From Pseudomonadota bacterium (GTDB lineage Bacteria > Pseudomonadota > Alphaproteobacteria > UBA9219 > RGZA01), in assembly GCA_016195205.1 (NCBI GenBank), contig JACQAB010000173.1, positions 1 through 6,925 of the forward strand: 6,925 bases of DNA. The letters are read 5' to 3'. Numbering within the stretch: position 1 is the first letter of the stretch; every line of letters starts with the position of its first letter. The notes beneath the pieces were generated by a model that saw only the letters and a list, made by a program, of their open reading frames with translations, was not told the origin of the DNA and made no database searches. Positions 1 to 5,102 of this stretch are shown piece after piece. Both the position numbers and the translations under genes were made by a program.

Positions 1-291
1 CACGCGCGTGGCGGTGGAGGGAAACACTTCATCGGGCGTGGTGGTGGCCAGAATGATGGCGTCAACTTCCTCCACGCCCACTTTGGCATGGGCCAAGGCC
101 GCGCTGGCGGCGTGCAGGGCCAGATCAGACGTTTTTTCATCTTCCCCGGCCACATAACGCTGGGAGATGCCGGTACGCTGCAAGATCCATTCATGCGAGG
201 TATCAACTTTTTTGGCGACCTCGGCATTGGTGAGAATTTTTTTCGGAAGGGCCGCGCCCACTCCGGCGATGCGTGAACGGATAACGCTCAT
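1..291 (-). CDS. fabH: Beta-ketoacyl-ACP synthase III, N-terminal 97 residues (runs off the left edge)
   Basis: Condenses acetyl-CoA with malonyl-ACP to start fatty-acid synthesis in the cytoplasm. The visible 97 residues match the FabH N-terminus: an opening of the form RIAGVGAALPKKILTN, then DTSHEWILQRTGI at residues 30-42, equivalent to E. coli DTSDEWIVTRTGI and including the Trp (W35) that stacks on CoA, then the core strand and turn AIILATTTPDEVFPS at about 78-92. The catalytic Cys, His and Asn lie beyond the window and cannot be checked. The ATG at 291-289 overlaps the plsX stop as ATGA, and an AGG lies 7 nt upstream inside the plsX end, so the two are probably translationally coupled. 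Family assignment is secure. Distinction from other KAS III-like enzymes rests on the plsX neighbour and the conserved N-terminus. Confidence 0.95.
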   Translation of the reverse strand, partial: MSVIRSRIAGVGAALPKKILTNAEVAKKVDTSHEWILQRTGISQRYVAGEDEKTSDLALHAASAALAHAKVGVEEVDAIILATTTPDEVFPSTATRV

Positions 292-1343
292 GATTCAACC
301 TGATCGGGAACGCCATTGCTGTTGCCCGGCACGCCGTAAAGCCGCGCGAATTCTTCGCGGATGCGGTTGTTCAACCCGCCTTCGATCAGTTGCGCCGCCA
401 CCAGAATGGCGTTGGCGAAGGCCCGGGCATCGGCCCCGCCGTGGCTTTTCACACATACGCCGCGCAAGCCGGCCAACATGGCGCCGTTATAGGCACGCGG
501 GTCGAGCCGGGTTCGAAGCTTGCTGAAAGCGCCGCTGGCCAGCATGGCGCCCAGCTTGGCCAGCATGGAGTCATGCATGGCCTGGCGCAGGAAACTGGCG
601 GCAAGCTTGGCCGTTCCTTCCAGGGTTTTCAGGGCGATGTTGCCGGTGAAGCCGTCGGTCACTACCACATCGACGCGGCCGAAGGGCACTTCATCGGCTT
701 CCACATAGCCGATGAAACGGCCGGGAATGGGCGTATCGCGCAAAATGGAGGCCGCGGCACGGATTTCGTCATGGCCTTTCATTTCTTCGCTGCCAATATT
801 CAAAAGTCCCACGCGCGGCGCCTCGATGCCCAGCTCAATACGCGCAATCAGCGCGCCCATAATGGCAAACTGCACCAGATTATCCGGGCCGCATTCCAGA
901 TTGGCTCCCAGATCCAGCATCACGCAGCGCGCATTCGAGGTAGGCAGCATGGAAGTGATGGCCGGCCGGTCGATCCCCGGCAGAAGGCCCAGCACGAATT
1001 TGGAAATGGCCATCAGCGCACCGGTATTTCCGGCGCTGACCATGCCCTGGGTGGTGCCGTCCTTGACGCTGTCGATGGCCATGCGCATGGAAGATTGCCG
1101 CCCTTGCCGCAACGCCACCGAAGGCTTCATGTCGCCGGGGACCACATCGGGCGTGTGGTGAATAATGGCCGATTGCAACGAGGGATGCCGTTCCATCAGC
1201 GGGCGCAGGCGCGTTTCGTCGCCATAAATATGGAAAACAAGGGTGGGATCCTTGCGCAAGGCCAGCAAGGCGCCGGCAATCACCATCGCGGGGGCGTGGT
1301 CGCCGCCCATGGCATCAAGAGCTATGGCAATGGAAGAATTCAT
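288..1343 (-). CDS. plsX: Phosphate acyltransferase PlsX
   Basis: Makes acyl-phosphate from acyl-ACP and inorganic phosphate, the donor used by PlsY for glycerol-3-phosphate acylation; a peripheral membrane enzyme of phospholipid synthesis. Family signatures (numbering from the ATG at 1343): DAMGGDHAP at 10-18, SAGNTGALM at 103-111, MLDLGANLEC at 142-151, LLNIGSEEMKGH at 180-191, VTDGFTGNIALKTLEG at 228-243 and SHGGAD at 300-305. The length of 351 residues is normal for the family. The frame is open to an ATG at 1379, but the ATG at 1343 is chosen because it places DAMGGDHAP at the usual distance from the N-terminus and because AGGAGA (1364-1359) lies upstream, although its 15-nt spacing is long. 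The stop overlaps the fabH start by 4 nt. A 123-bp repeat separates it from rpmF upstream, so whether it is co-transcribed with rpmF is inferred. Confidence 0.96.
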   Translation of the reverse strand: MNSSIAIALDAMGGDHAPAMVIAGALLALRKDPTLVFHIYGDETRLRPLMERHPSLQSAIIHHTPDVVPGDMKPSVALRQGRQSSMRMAIDSVKDGTTQGMVSAGNTGALMAISKFVLGLLPGIDRPAITSMLPTSNARCVMLDLGANLECGPDNLVQFAIMGALIARIELGIEAPRVGLLNIGSEEMKGHDEIRAAASILRDTPIPGRFIGYVEADEVPFGRVDVVVTDGFTGNIALKTLEGTAKLAASFLRQAMHDSMLAKLGAMLASGAFSKLRTRLDPRAYNGAMLAGLRGVCVKSHGGADARAFANAILVAAQLIEGGLNNRIREEFARLYGVPGNSNGVPDQVES

Positions 1344-1442
1344 GGCGGTTAGCTTCGCTCTCCTAGGCAATGAAGACAAGAGAGATACGATTCATTGAAC
1401 TGCGCAGGGAAAGATTTGCAAATTCCACTCCCCTCCCCTTGA

Positions 1443-1462
1443 GGGAGGGGCCGAGGGTGGGG
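1443..1462 (+). other. Putative G-quadruplex motif, plus strand
   Basis: Four G-runs of three or more lie at 1443-1445, 1447-1450, 1455-1457 and 1459-1462, separated by loops of 1, 4 and 1 nt. This satisfies the usual G3+N1-7 quadruplex rule. It lies on the strand opposite to the rpmF-plsX transcript, within the left half of the inverted-repeat element, so a DNA quadruplex here would compete with the cruciform form. The motif is seen directly; folding is not shown. Confidence 0.5.
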
Positions 1463-1517
1463 TGGAGCGTGATATTTCTCAAACCGTCGGAAGTTACAGC
1501 ATGCCGCAACCTTCTGA

Positions 1518-1539
1518 CCCCACCCCTTTATCCCCTCCC
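1518..1539 (-). other. Putative G-quadruplex motif on the rpmF-plsX sense strand
   Basis: On the minus strand this reads four G-runs (lengths 3, 4, 4, 4 in transcript order) separated by loops of 1, 5 and 1 nt. If rpmF and plsX are co-transcribed, the motif is in the mRNA, about 20 nt after the rpmF stop. It could form an RNA quadruplex or be sequestered in the long hairpin with 1430-1463. The motif is seen; any effect on expression is inference. Confidence 0.5.
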
Positions 1540-1558
1540 TCAAGGGGAGGGGAATATT

Positions 1559-1750
1559 CTAAGCCGCCGTTTCCGTTTTTTCGGTATGGACCTGACGGCC
1601 ATCATAAAAGCCGCAGTGGCGGCAGATATGGTGCGGGCGGCGGGCTTCGCCGCAGTTGGGGCATTCAGCCGAACGCTCCGCTTTCAAAGCGTGATGCGAG
1701 CGGCGCATGTTGCGCGCCGATTTGCTGGTTTTTCTTTTTGGAACCGCCAT
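1559..1750 (-). CDS. rpmF: Large-subunit ribosomal protein bL32, zinc-binding form
   Basis: A 63-residue structural protein of the 50S subunit. The N-terminus MAVPKRKTSKSARNMRRSHH is the standard L32 opening. CPNC at 30-33 and CRHC at 43-46 give four Cys for one zinc ion, making this the C+ form; E. coli L32 lacks these cysteines. PHHICRHCGFYDGR at 39-52 matches the conserved L32 C-terminal region, followed by a short polar tail. The start is supported by GGAAGG placed 5 nt upstream of ATG. It lies upstream of plsX-fabH as in the E. coli order yceD-rpmF-plsX-fabH, but here an opposite-strand gene separates it from yceD, so it needs its own promoter in 1751-1896. Confidence 0.96.
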   Translation of the reverse strand: MAVPKRKTSKSARNMRRSHHALKAERSAECPNCGEARRPHHICRHCGFYDGRQVHTEKTETAA

Positions 1751-1779
1751 TTTAACCTTCCATGTCTAATGCGGCCTGT

Positions 1780-1808
1780 TTGTTAGCGAAAAGCAAGGGT
1801 AATTGCAA
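1780..1808 (-). promoter_or_regulatory. Candidate promoter for rpmF(-plsX-fabH)
   Basis: On the minus strand, TTGCAA (1808-1803; 4 of 6 matches to the sigma-70 -35 box), a 17-nt spacer and TAACAA (1785-1780; 3 of 6 matches to -10). This would start transcription near 1773 and leave a short leader carrying the GGAAGG ribosome-binding site. The match is weak. The main support is that rpmF must have a promoter in this 146-bp divergent gap. Confidence 0.3.
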
Positions 1809-1850
1809 GGTAATCTGTCATTTTGCGCTTGCGCAGCTTGTCGGTATTTT

Positions 1851-1880
1851 TTAACATCCCGTCTTTCCTTTATTTATTAA
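1851..1880 (+). promoter_or_regulatory. Candidate promoter for the two-repeat hypothetical gene
   Basis: TTAACA (1851-1856; 5 of 6 to the -35 consensus), an 18-nt spacer and TATTAA (1875-1880; 4 of 6 to -10), in the AT-rich 60 nt before the ATG at 1897. Predicted initiation near 1887 leaves a leader of only about 10 nt, with a weak AGG 7 nt before the start codon. It diverges from the rpmF promoter. Assignment is by consensus only. Confidence 0.35.
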
Positions 1881-1896
1881 CCGTATAGGCAAAAAA

Positions 1897-2466
1897 ATGA
1901 GCTCATTATCCAGTTTAAAATACTCGATTTTACTTCACCCCGCACTCGTCGATGAGCGCGGCACGATTATCCGCGATGCCAAAGGCCTGCCAAAAACCAG
2001 GCGCGAGGGGAAATGTACCGATTCCATAGTTGAATATGCCACCGTAGATAGAGAAGCAGGCATCCTGGCCTTTCCCATGCACGATCCCAACGAGGGCGGT
2101 GAACATTGCTTTTTTGTCGATCTTCCATTGCTGGACGGGCCAACATCGCAGGTTCCTGTTCATCGCGCCTTGCGCGATGAAGATGGTGAAATTGTTCGTG
2201 ACGGCAAAAAGCGGCCGCATCCTCGTTCCCTCGCTGGAGGTAAACAGCCTTATGCCACGCTCAACCGTGAAGCTGGCGTGCTTGAAATTCCAACCGGGCA
2301 TATTTCTTGTTTTTGGAGGGATGAATACGGTCCCGCACCCGAGACCTATTTCATCCATCTTGGCAACCTCCGGAGACCCTACACTCAACATTTAACTCAT
2401 GTGCTGGAAAGACCTCTTTGGGCGCCTGAGCGGAAAAAACCTGTCAGCGCCGATCCTCGCGGATAA
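1897..2466 (+). CDS. Hypothetical protein with two tandem ~65-residue repeats
   Basis: I do not recognise this 189-residue protein. Its main feature is an internal duplication: residues 14-77 and 89-156 align throughout. HPALVDERGTIIRDAKG (14-30) matches HRALRDEDGEIVRDGKK (89-105), YATVDREAGILAFP (47-60) matches YATLNREAGVLEIP (119-132), and HCFFVDLP matches TYFIHLG near the repeat ends. A charged tail of about 30 residues follows. There is no signal peptide or membrane segment, so it is probably cytoplasmic. The two repeats differ mainly at third codon positions where residues agree (Ala GCA/GCC, Leu CTC/TTG, Gly GGC/GGT, Arg CGC/CGT, Asp GAT/GAC), which supports coding in this frame rather than in the 153-codon reading frame opposite. 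Base composition is somewhat lower in GC than its neighbours (2281-2340 is 29/60 GC). Its stop lies 1 nt from the convergent DUF177 stop. Function unknown. Confidence 0.8.
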   Translation: MSSLSSLKYSILLHPALVDERGTIIRDAKGLPKTRREGKCTDSIVEYATVDREAGILAFPMHDPNEGGEHCFFVDLPLLDGPTSQVPVHRALRDEDGEIVRDGKKRPHPRSLAGGKQPYATLNREAGVLEIPTGHISCFWRDEYGPAPETYFIHLGNLRRPYTQHLTHVLERPLWAPERKKPVSADPRG

Positions 2467-2467
2467 G

Positions 2468-3010
2468 TTATTTTTTCTTACCACGAAAATCGGCCAGAAC
2501 AGCAAAAGGATTGGGTTTTTCGCCTTCGGCTTTGATGCCGGGCGGCGGTTTAAAAACGGCGCCAGGCTTGCGCGGATAGGGATCCAGGGCCAGGGAAAGG
2601 TGCTGTGCGGCCAGTTCGCCCAAATCAATCTCGCCGCTGGCGGGAATGGGCTCGGGCGCGCGTTCGTCCTCCACCGGCAGGTCGGGGCCCTCGGGCGCGG
2701 GCGCGGGGCGGGCGAAATAGGCCTTAAAAGATTCCGAAACGTCGGTTTCGAAGGGTTCCAGCGTCACCACGCAGGTTTGCACGATGCCGGCGCGGAAATT
2801 GCCACTGACTTGCACCACATCGCCGGAATGCTCGCGCTGCAGGTCAAGATCAGCCTCAAAGTTTTTAAGCGCCACCAGGTTCAGGCGGCGGCTGAGGGCC
2901 TCGCACTCTTCCTCAGTGGCTTCGATGCTTTCATGCACCGGCCGGTCACGCAGCTTGTCCACCGGGAAAAGCCGTGAAAATTCGTGTGTGCCGGAAGGAT
3001 CTTCTTTCAT
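2468..3010 (-). CDS. DUF177 / YceD family protein
   Basis: A 180-residue soluble protein of the YceD (DUF177) family, which is linked to 23S rRNA metabolism or ribosome assembly; the biochemical role is not well defined. Supporting motifs: QTCVVTLEPFETDVSESF at 78-95, the usual C-V-x-L-x-P-F core; an acidic, proline-rich linker at about 102-125; EIDLGELAAQHLSLALDPYPRKP at 127-149, the conserved DL-x-EL-x(4)-L-x-LDPYPR segment; and NPFAVLADFRGKKK at 167-180, the characteristic family C-terminus. The ATG at 3010 has only a weak GGGG upstream. It lies 44 nt after the CBP3-like gene on the same strand and is probably in its transcript. Its usual partner rpmF lies further left, separated by an opposite-strand gene. 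The family call is firm; the function is inferred from E. coli and plant relatives. Confidence 0.93.
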   Translation of the reverse strand: MKEDPSGTHEFSRLFPVDKLRDRPVHESIEATEEECEALSRRLNLVALKNFEADLDLQREHSGDVVQVSGNFRAGIVQTCVVTLEPFETDVSESFKAYFARPAPAPEGPDLPVEDERAPEPIPASGEIDLGELAAQHLSLALDPYPRKPGAVFKPPPGIKAEGEKPNPFAVLADFRGKKK

Positions 3011-3054
3011 GGCCCCAACATAAGAAGCAAAAAGCCCGCTGACAAGCCGCGGAT

Positions 3055-3579
3055 TTAGAAAACCGCCTCGCCTTCCAGAAACGCGGCAAGCGGGCGGGCC
3101 GCCAGCGCGGCCTGCTGCTCCAGCAGATAGGCGCGCATCGCATGCAGGCGCGGAAGGTTGGTATCCATGGCGGCGAACAGGTTGCGGTCAAGCGCGCGCA
3201 GGATTTCCTTTTCATCTTCCGCGCGCAGCGCCTTTTCATAGGCCAGCACCCGCCCGTAAAAACCCGAGACCAGTTTTTTCATGCGCTTGGCCACGCCGAC
3301 ATCGCCGATGCCCATTTCGCGCATGGCGCGGTCAAGATCATCGACCATATATTCGGTCAGGGCGCGCATCAGTTCACGCGCCGCGGTCCCTTCCCACTTC
3401 AGCCGGGCCAGAACCAGAAACATATGCAGAGCCAACAGCTCAAACCGGCTTTCAAAGGTGTCGGGCAGGCGCAGTTTTTCGAAAAACAGGGGCTGGCGCG
3501 CCCGGGCCATCACCGCGCCATAAAGCACGGCCACCTTGCGCCGGTCCACCGGGGATGGCTTGTGAAAAAGGCTTTTCAT
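3055..3579 (-). CDS. Ubiquinol-cytochrome c chaperone (CBP3-like) family protein
   Basis: A 174-residue, mostly alpha-helical protein of the ubiquinol-cytochrome c chaperone family. Mitochondrial Cbp3 members assist cytochrome b synthesis and bc1 complex assembly. Visible family segments: a basic start, VLYGAVMARARQPLFFEKL at 18-36, LPDTFESRFELLALHMFLVL at 38-57, YMVDDLDRAMREMGIGDVGV at 77-96 and KRMKKLVSGFYGRVLAYEKAL at 98-118. A GTG at 3591 is in frame, but AGGGA abuts it directly, leaving no spacing; the same AGGGAG lies 11 nt before the ATG at 3579, so the ATG is preferred. It is divergent from bamE with only 31 bp between start codons, and 44 nt upstream of the DUF177 gene. No signal peptide or membrane segment is evident. 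This gene order is common in alphaproteobacteria. Confidence 0.9.
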   Translation of the reverse strand: MKSLFHKPSPVDRRKVAVLYGAVMARARQPLFFEKLRLPDTFESRFELLALHMFLVLARLKWEGTAARELMRALTEYMVDDLDRAMREMGIGDVGVAKRMKKLVSGFYGRVLAYEKALRAEDEKEILRALDRNLFAAMDTNLPRLHAMRAYLLEQQAALAARPLAAFLEGEAVF

Positions 3580-3601
3580 CAATGAAGTCACTCCCTAGAA
3601 T
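3573..3601 (+). promoter_or_regulatory. Candidate bamE promoter overlapping the divergent gene
   Basis: TTTTCA (3573-3578; 4 of 6 to -35), a 17-nt spacer and TAGAAT (3596-3601; 5 of 6 to -10). Initiation about 7 nt past the -10 box would fall near 3608, 3 nt before the bamE ATG at 3611, giving a nearly leaderless mRNA. That fits the absence of any Shine-Dalgarno sequence before bamE. The -35 box would lie over the chaperone start codon. Consensus match only. Confidence 0.35.
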
Positions 3602-3610
3602 GCGCCAACC

Positions 3611-4084
3611 ATGCGTTTGCTTCCCCTCGCCCTTGCCGTTCTAACCGCCGCCAGTCTTGCCGCCTGCGCGCCGGTGCTGAACAAGCGCGGCAATCTTCTG
3701 GAAGAAGAGCAGATCCGCCAGATTAAGATCGGCGAAACCACTCGCGAGGACGTGACCAAAATTCTGGGCTCGCCCACGCAGACCTCCACCTTCGACGACA
3801 AGATCTGGTATTACATCGGCCAGAACACCGAGCAAACCTCTTTTTTCGACCCCGAGATCACCCAGCAAAAACTGGTGGCCATTCAGTTCACGCCCGAAGG
3901 CAAGGTGGCGAAGATCAGCCGCGGCGGGCTGAAATACGCCGAAAACATCGAGCCCAATCCAGACAAAACGCCCACCTATGGCAAGGAAGTTTCATTGATG
4001 CAGCAATTGCTGGGCAACCTTGGCCGGCCTTCCGTGCCGGGCGGCGACACCAATAAGCCCACGGGCAATACCGGGCATTATTGA
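3611..4084 (+). CDS. bamE: Outer membrane protein assembly factor BamE (SmpA/OmlA lipoprotein)
   Basis: A lipoprotein of the BAM complex that helps fold and insert outer-membrane beta-barrel proteins. A hydrophobic signal (residues 1-18) ends in lipobox LAAC, with the lipidated Cys at 19. The SmpA/OmlA domain spans about 32-108: IKIGETTREDVTKILGSPTQ at 38-57, then STFDDKIWYYIGQ at 59-71, corresponding to the family pattern G-x-T-R-x-D-V-x-x-x-L-G-x-P followed by W-x-Y. The Gly- and Pro-rich tail after about 112 looks disordered. At 157 residues it is longer than E. coli BamE (113), as is usual in alphaproteobacteria. An in-frame TAG at 3596-3598 leaves ATG 3611 as the only likely start; it has no clear ribosome-binding site. 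A palindromic repeat follows the stop. Confidence 0.93.
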   Translation: MRLLPLALAVLTAASLAACAPVLNKRGNLLEEEQIRQIKIGETTREDVTKILGSPTQTSTFDDKIWYYIGQNTEQTSFFDPEITQQKLVAIQFTPEGKVAKISRGGLKYAENIEPNPDKTPTYGKEVSLMQQLLGNLGRPSVPGGDTNKPTGNTGHY

Positions 4085-4096
4085 TTATTTATCCTT

Positions 4097-4217
4097 GTCA
4101 TCCCGGGCAAGTGACCTCCGCGAAAGCGGAGGGAACGCGAGCCGGGATCCCATTTGTTTTCCAGAAACAGGAATAAAATGGGATCCCGGATAGCCGCTTC
4201 GCGGCTTCCGGGATGAC
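4097..4217. repeat. 121-bp palindromic multi-hairpin intergenic element (GTCATCCCGG type)
   Basis: Outer inverted ends GTCATCCCGG (4097-4106) and CCGGGATGAC (4208-4217) enclose three further hairpins: CCTCCGC-GAAA-GCGGAGG (4115-4132, with a GNRA-type loop); a perfect 14-bp pair, CCGGGATCCCATTT (4142-4155) with AAATGGGATCCCGG (4176-4189); and AGCCGC-TTC-GCGGCT (4192-4206). The whole element could fold as a branched structure or cruciform. Similar GTCATCCCGG...CCGGGATGAC elements are frequent between genes in several alphaproteobacteria. It fills the gap between the convergent bamE and amidohydrolase genes and may help end both transcripts, but neither direction shows a U-run right after a stem, so it is not a standard intrinsic terminator. 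Confidence 0.85.
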
Positions 4218-4223
4218 ATGTCT

Positions 4224-5102
4224 TTATTCGGCAGCGAGTCTCTGTAACCCGGCGCGCTGGATAACCCAGCCGCGCAGTTCACTTATCAGATGCTCAAGGC
4301 TGTGGCGAAGTTTTTCGAACCCGGCCGAGGGCTGAAGCGTTTTTTCATCCATATACAACGCACGGTTCACTTCAAGCTGCAGGCTGTGCACGCCCTGCCC
4401 CGGTTTGCCGTAACGCGCGATGACTTCCACGCCCTTATACGGGTCATTCAGCGCCACGCAATAGCCCAGCGCGCGCAAGGTTTGCGCCGCAAAGGCGGTA
4501 AAGACTTTTTCGCAGGAACTGCCGTCGCGGTCGCCCAAAATAAAATCAGCCTGCGGATGGAGTGGCGTGAGCGCCGCCGTGTGATGCAGCGCCGAAGGCA
4601 TGGAATGGCAATTAATGTGCCATACCGTGCCGAAGTGATTTTTTAGTTCCCCAAGAGATTTTTCTAACGTGGCATGGTATGGCCGATAACAGGTTTCGAT
4701 GCGGCGTTTTACCTCTTCTATTGAAAGTTTCCCGGCATACACCGGCGCGCCGCGGCACAGATGGCGGATCAACCCGTGGCCCGCCAGCGAGCGTTCGGTC
4801 GGCGCCAGCGGCGCTGGCCACGCGCCGTCCAGCATGCGCGGGTCGATGTCATTTTCAGCGCGATTGGGATCGATATAGCTGCGCGCGAACAACGCGTGCA
4901 GAAAAGTGATGCCCTGTTTGGGCGCGGAAGCGAACAGCTCATCTACCAAGGCGTCTTCCGTCTGCCGCAGCCAGGCCTGCGGGCAGATGAAGCGGAAATC
5001 ATCCGGATAAAAACGACCGCTATGCGGAGAATCCAGCAGCAGCGGCGCGGCGGGCTCAAGGCCCTGTTCCAGTTTCAGCATGAGAGAAGAATTCTGCGTC
5101 AT
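4224..5102 (-). CDS. N-formylglutamate amidohydrolase family protein
   Basis: Members hydrolyse N-formyl-L-glutamate to formate and glutamate, the last step of one histidine degradation route; many paralogues have unproven substrates. Family motifs in 292 residues: LLLDSPHSGRFYPDDF at 21-36, RQTEDALVDELF at 46-57, RSYIDPNRAENDIDP at 74-88, CYRPYHATLEK at 138-148, WHINCHSMPS at 161-170, DFILGDRDGSSC at 186-197 and GVHSLQLEVNRALYMDE at 237-253. The His residues in SPHSG and INCHS and the acidic residues in TED and LEVNR are candidates for metal and substrate binding. ATG 5102 has AGGAAA 6 nt before it. The frame extends to a TTG at 5132 inside the upstream gene, which is less likely. The start overlaps the preceding stop as ATGA. 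No hut gene is in view, so the substrate is uncertain. Confidence 0.92.
   Translation of the reverse strand: MTQNSSLMLKLEQGLEPAAPLLLDSPHSGRFYPDDFRFICPQAWLRQTEDALVDELFASAPKQGITFLHALFARSYIDPNRAENDIDPRMLDGAWPAPLAPTERSLAGHGLIRHLCRGAPVYAGKLSIEEVKRRIETCYRPYHATLEKSLGELKNHFGTVWHINCHSMPSALHHTAALTPLHPQADFILGDRDGSSCEKVFTAFAAQTLRALGYCVALNDPYKGVEVIARYGKPGQGVHSLQLEVNRALYMDEKTLQPSAGFEKLRHSLEHLISELRGWVIQRAGLQRLAAE

Larger units (their letters stand above)
1430..1552. repeat. 123-bp inverted-repeat element between rpmF and plsX
   Basis: Two perfect 21-bp arms (1430-1450 and 1532-1552) are reverse complements of each other. Each arm is itself nearly palindromic, of the form CCCCTCCCC-TTGA-GGGAGGGG. A second nested pair, GGGTGGGGT (1455-1463) and ACCCCACCC (1517-1525), extends the pairing inward, leaving a central region of about 53 nt. 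The element begins 6 nt past the rpmF stop. Repeats of this CCCTCCCCTTGAGGG / GGGTGGGG type are common in intergenic regions of proteobacteria, and their chance translations give the familiar HPRPLPQGEG-like peptides. There is no transposase and no evident target-site duplication. It may act as an mRNA processing or stability structure or a partial terminator between rpmF and plsX; that role is inference. Confidence 0.85.

Noticed and set aside
390..1352. A 320-codon plus-strand reading frame opposite plsX
   Set aside because: It is the antisense of a well-supported plsX, with a His/Gly/Gln-rich composition typical of antisense reading of GC-rich genes and no recognisable domain.
1349..1543. 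A 64-codon minus-strand reading frame upstream of plsX containing an HPRPLPQGEG-like peptide, and plus-strand frames over the same stretch
   Set aside because: The peptides are chance translations of the intergenic inverted repeat. This peptide type is a known artefact of such repeats. No ribosome-binding site or domain supports a gene.
1824..1835. Palindrome TGCGC-TT-GCGCA in the divergent promoter region, considered as an operator
   Set aside because: A 5-bp stem in GC-rich DNA is expected by chance and matches no operator I can name.
1930..2391. A 153-codon minus-strand frame opposite the two-repeat gene, which would share the strand of DUF177 and rpmF
   Set aside because: The internal duplication keeps residues while varying third positions in the plus frame. 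The minus frame shows no such repeat conservation and no recognisable motif.
2421..2451. An 8-bp bulged hairpin (GGCGCCTGA with TCAGCGCC) near the end of the two-repeat gene, considered as a terminator
   Set aside because: It lies inside the coding region, and the T-run (2471-2476) follows only after a further 19 nt; it does not have intrinsic terminator geometry in either direction.
2399..2977. A 192-codon plus-strand frame opposite the DUF177 gene
   Set aside because: The minus-strand frame carries clear DUF177 motifs; this one shows none.
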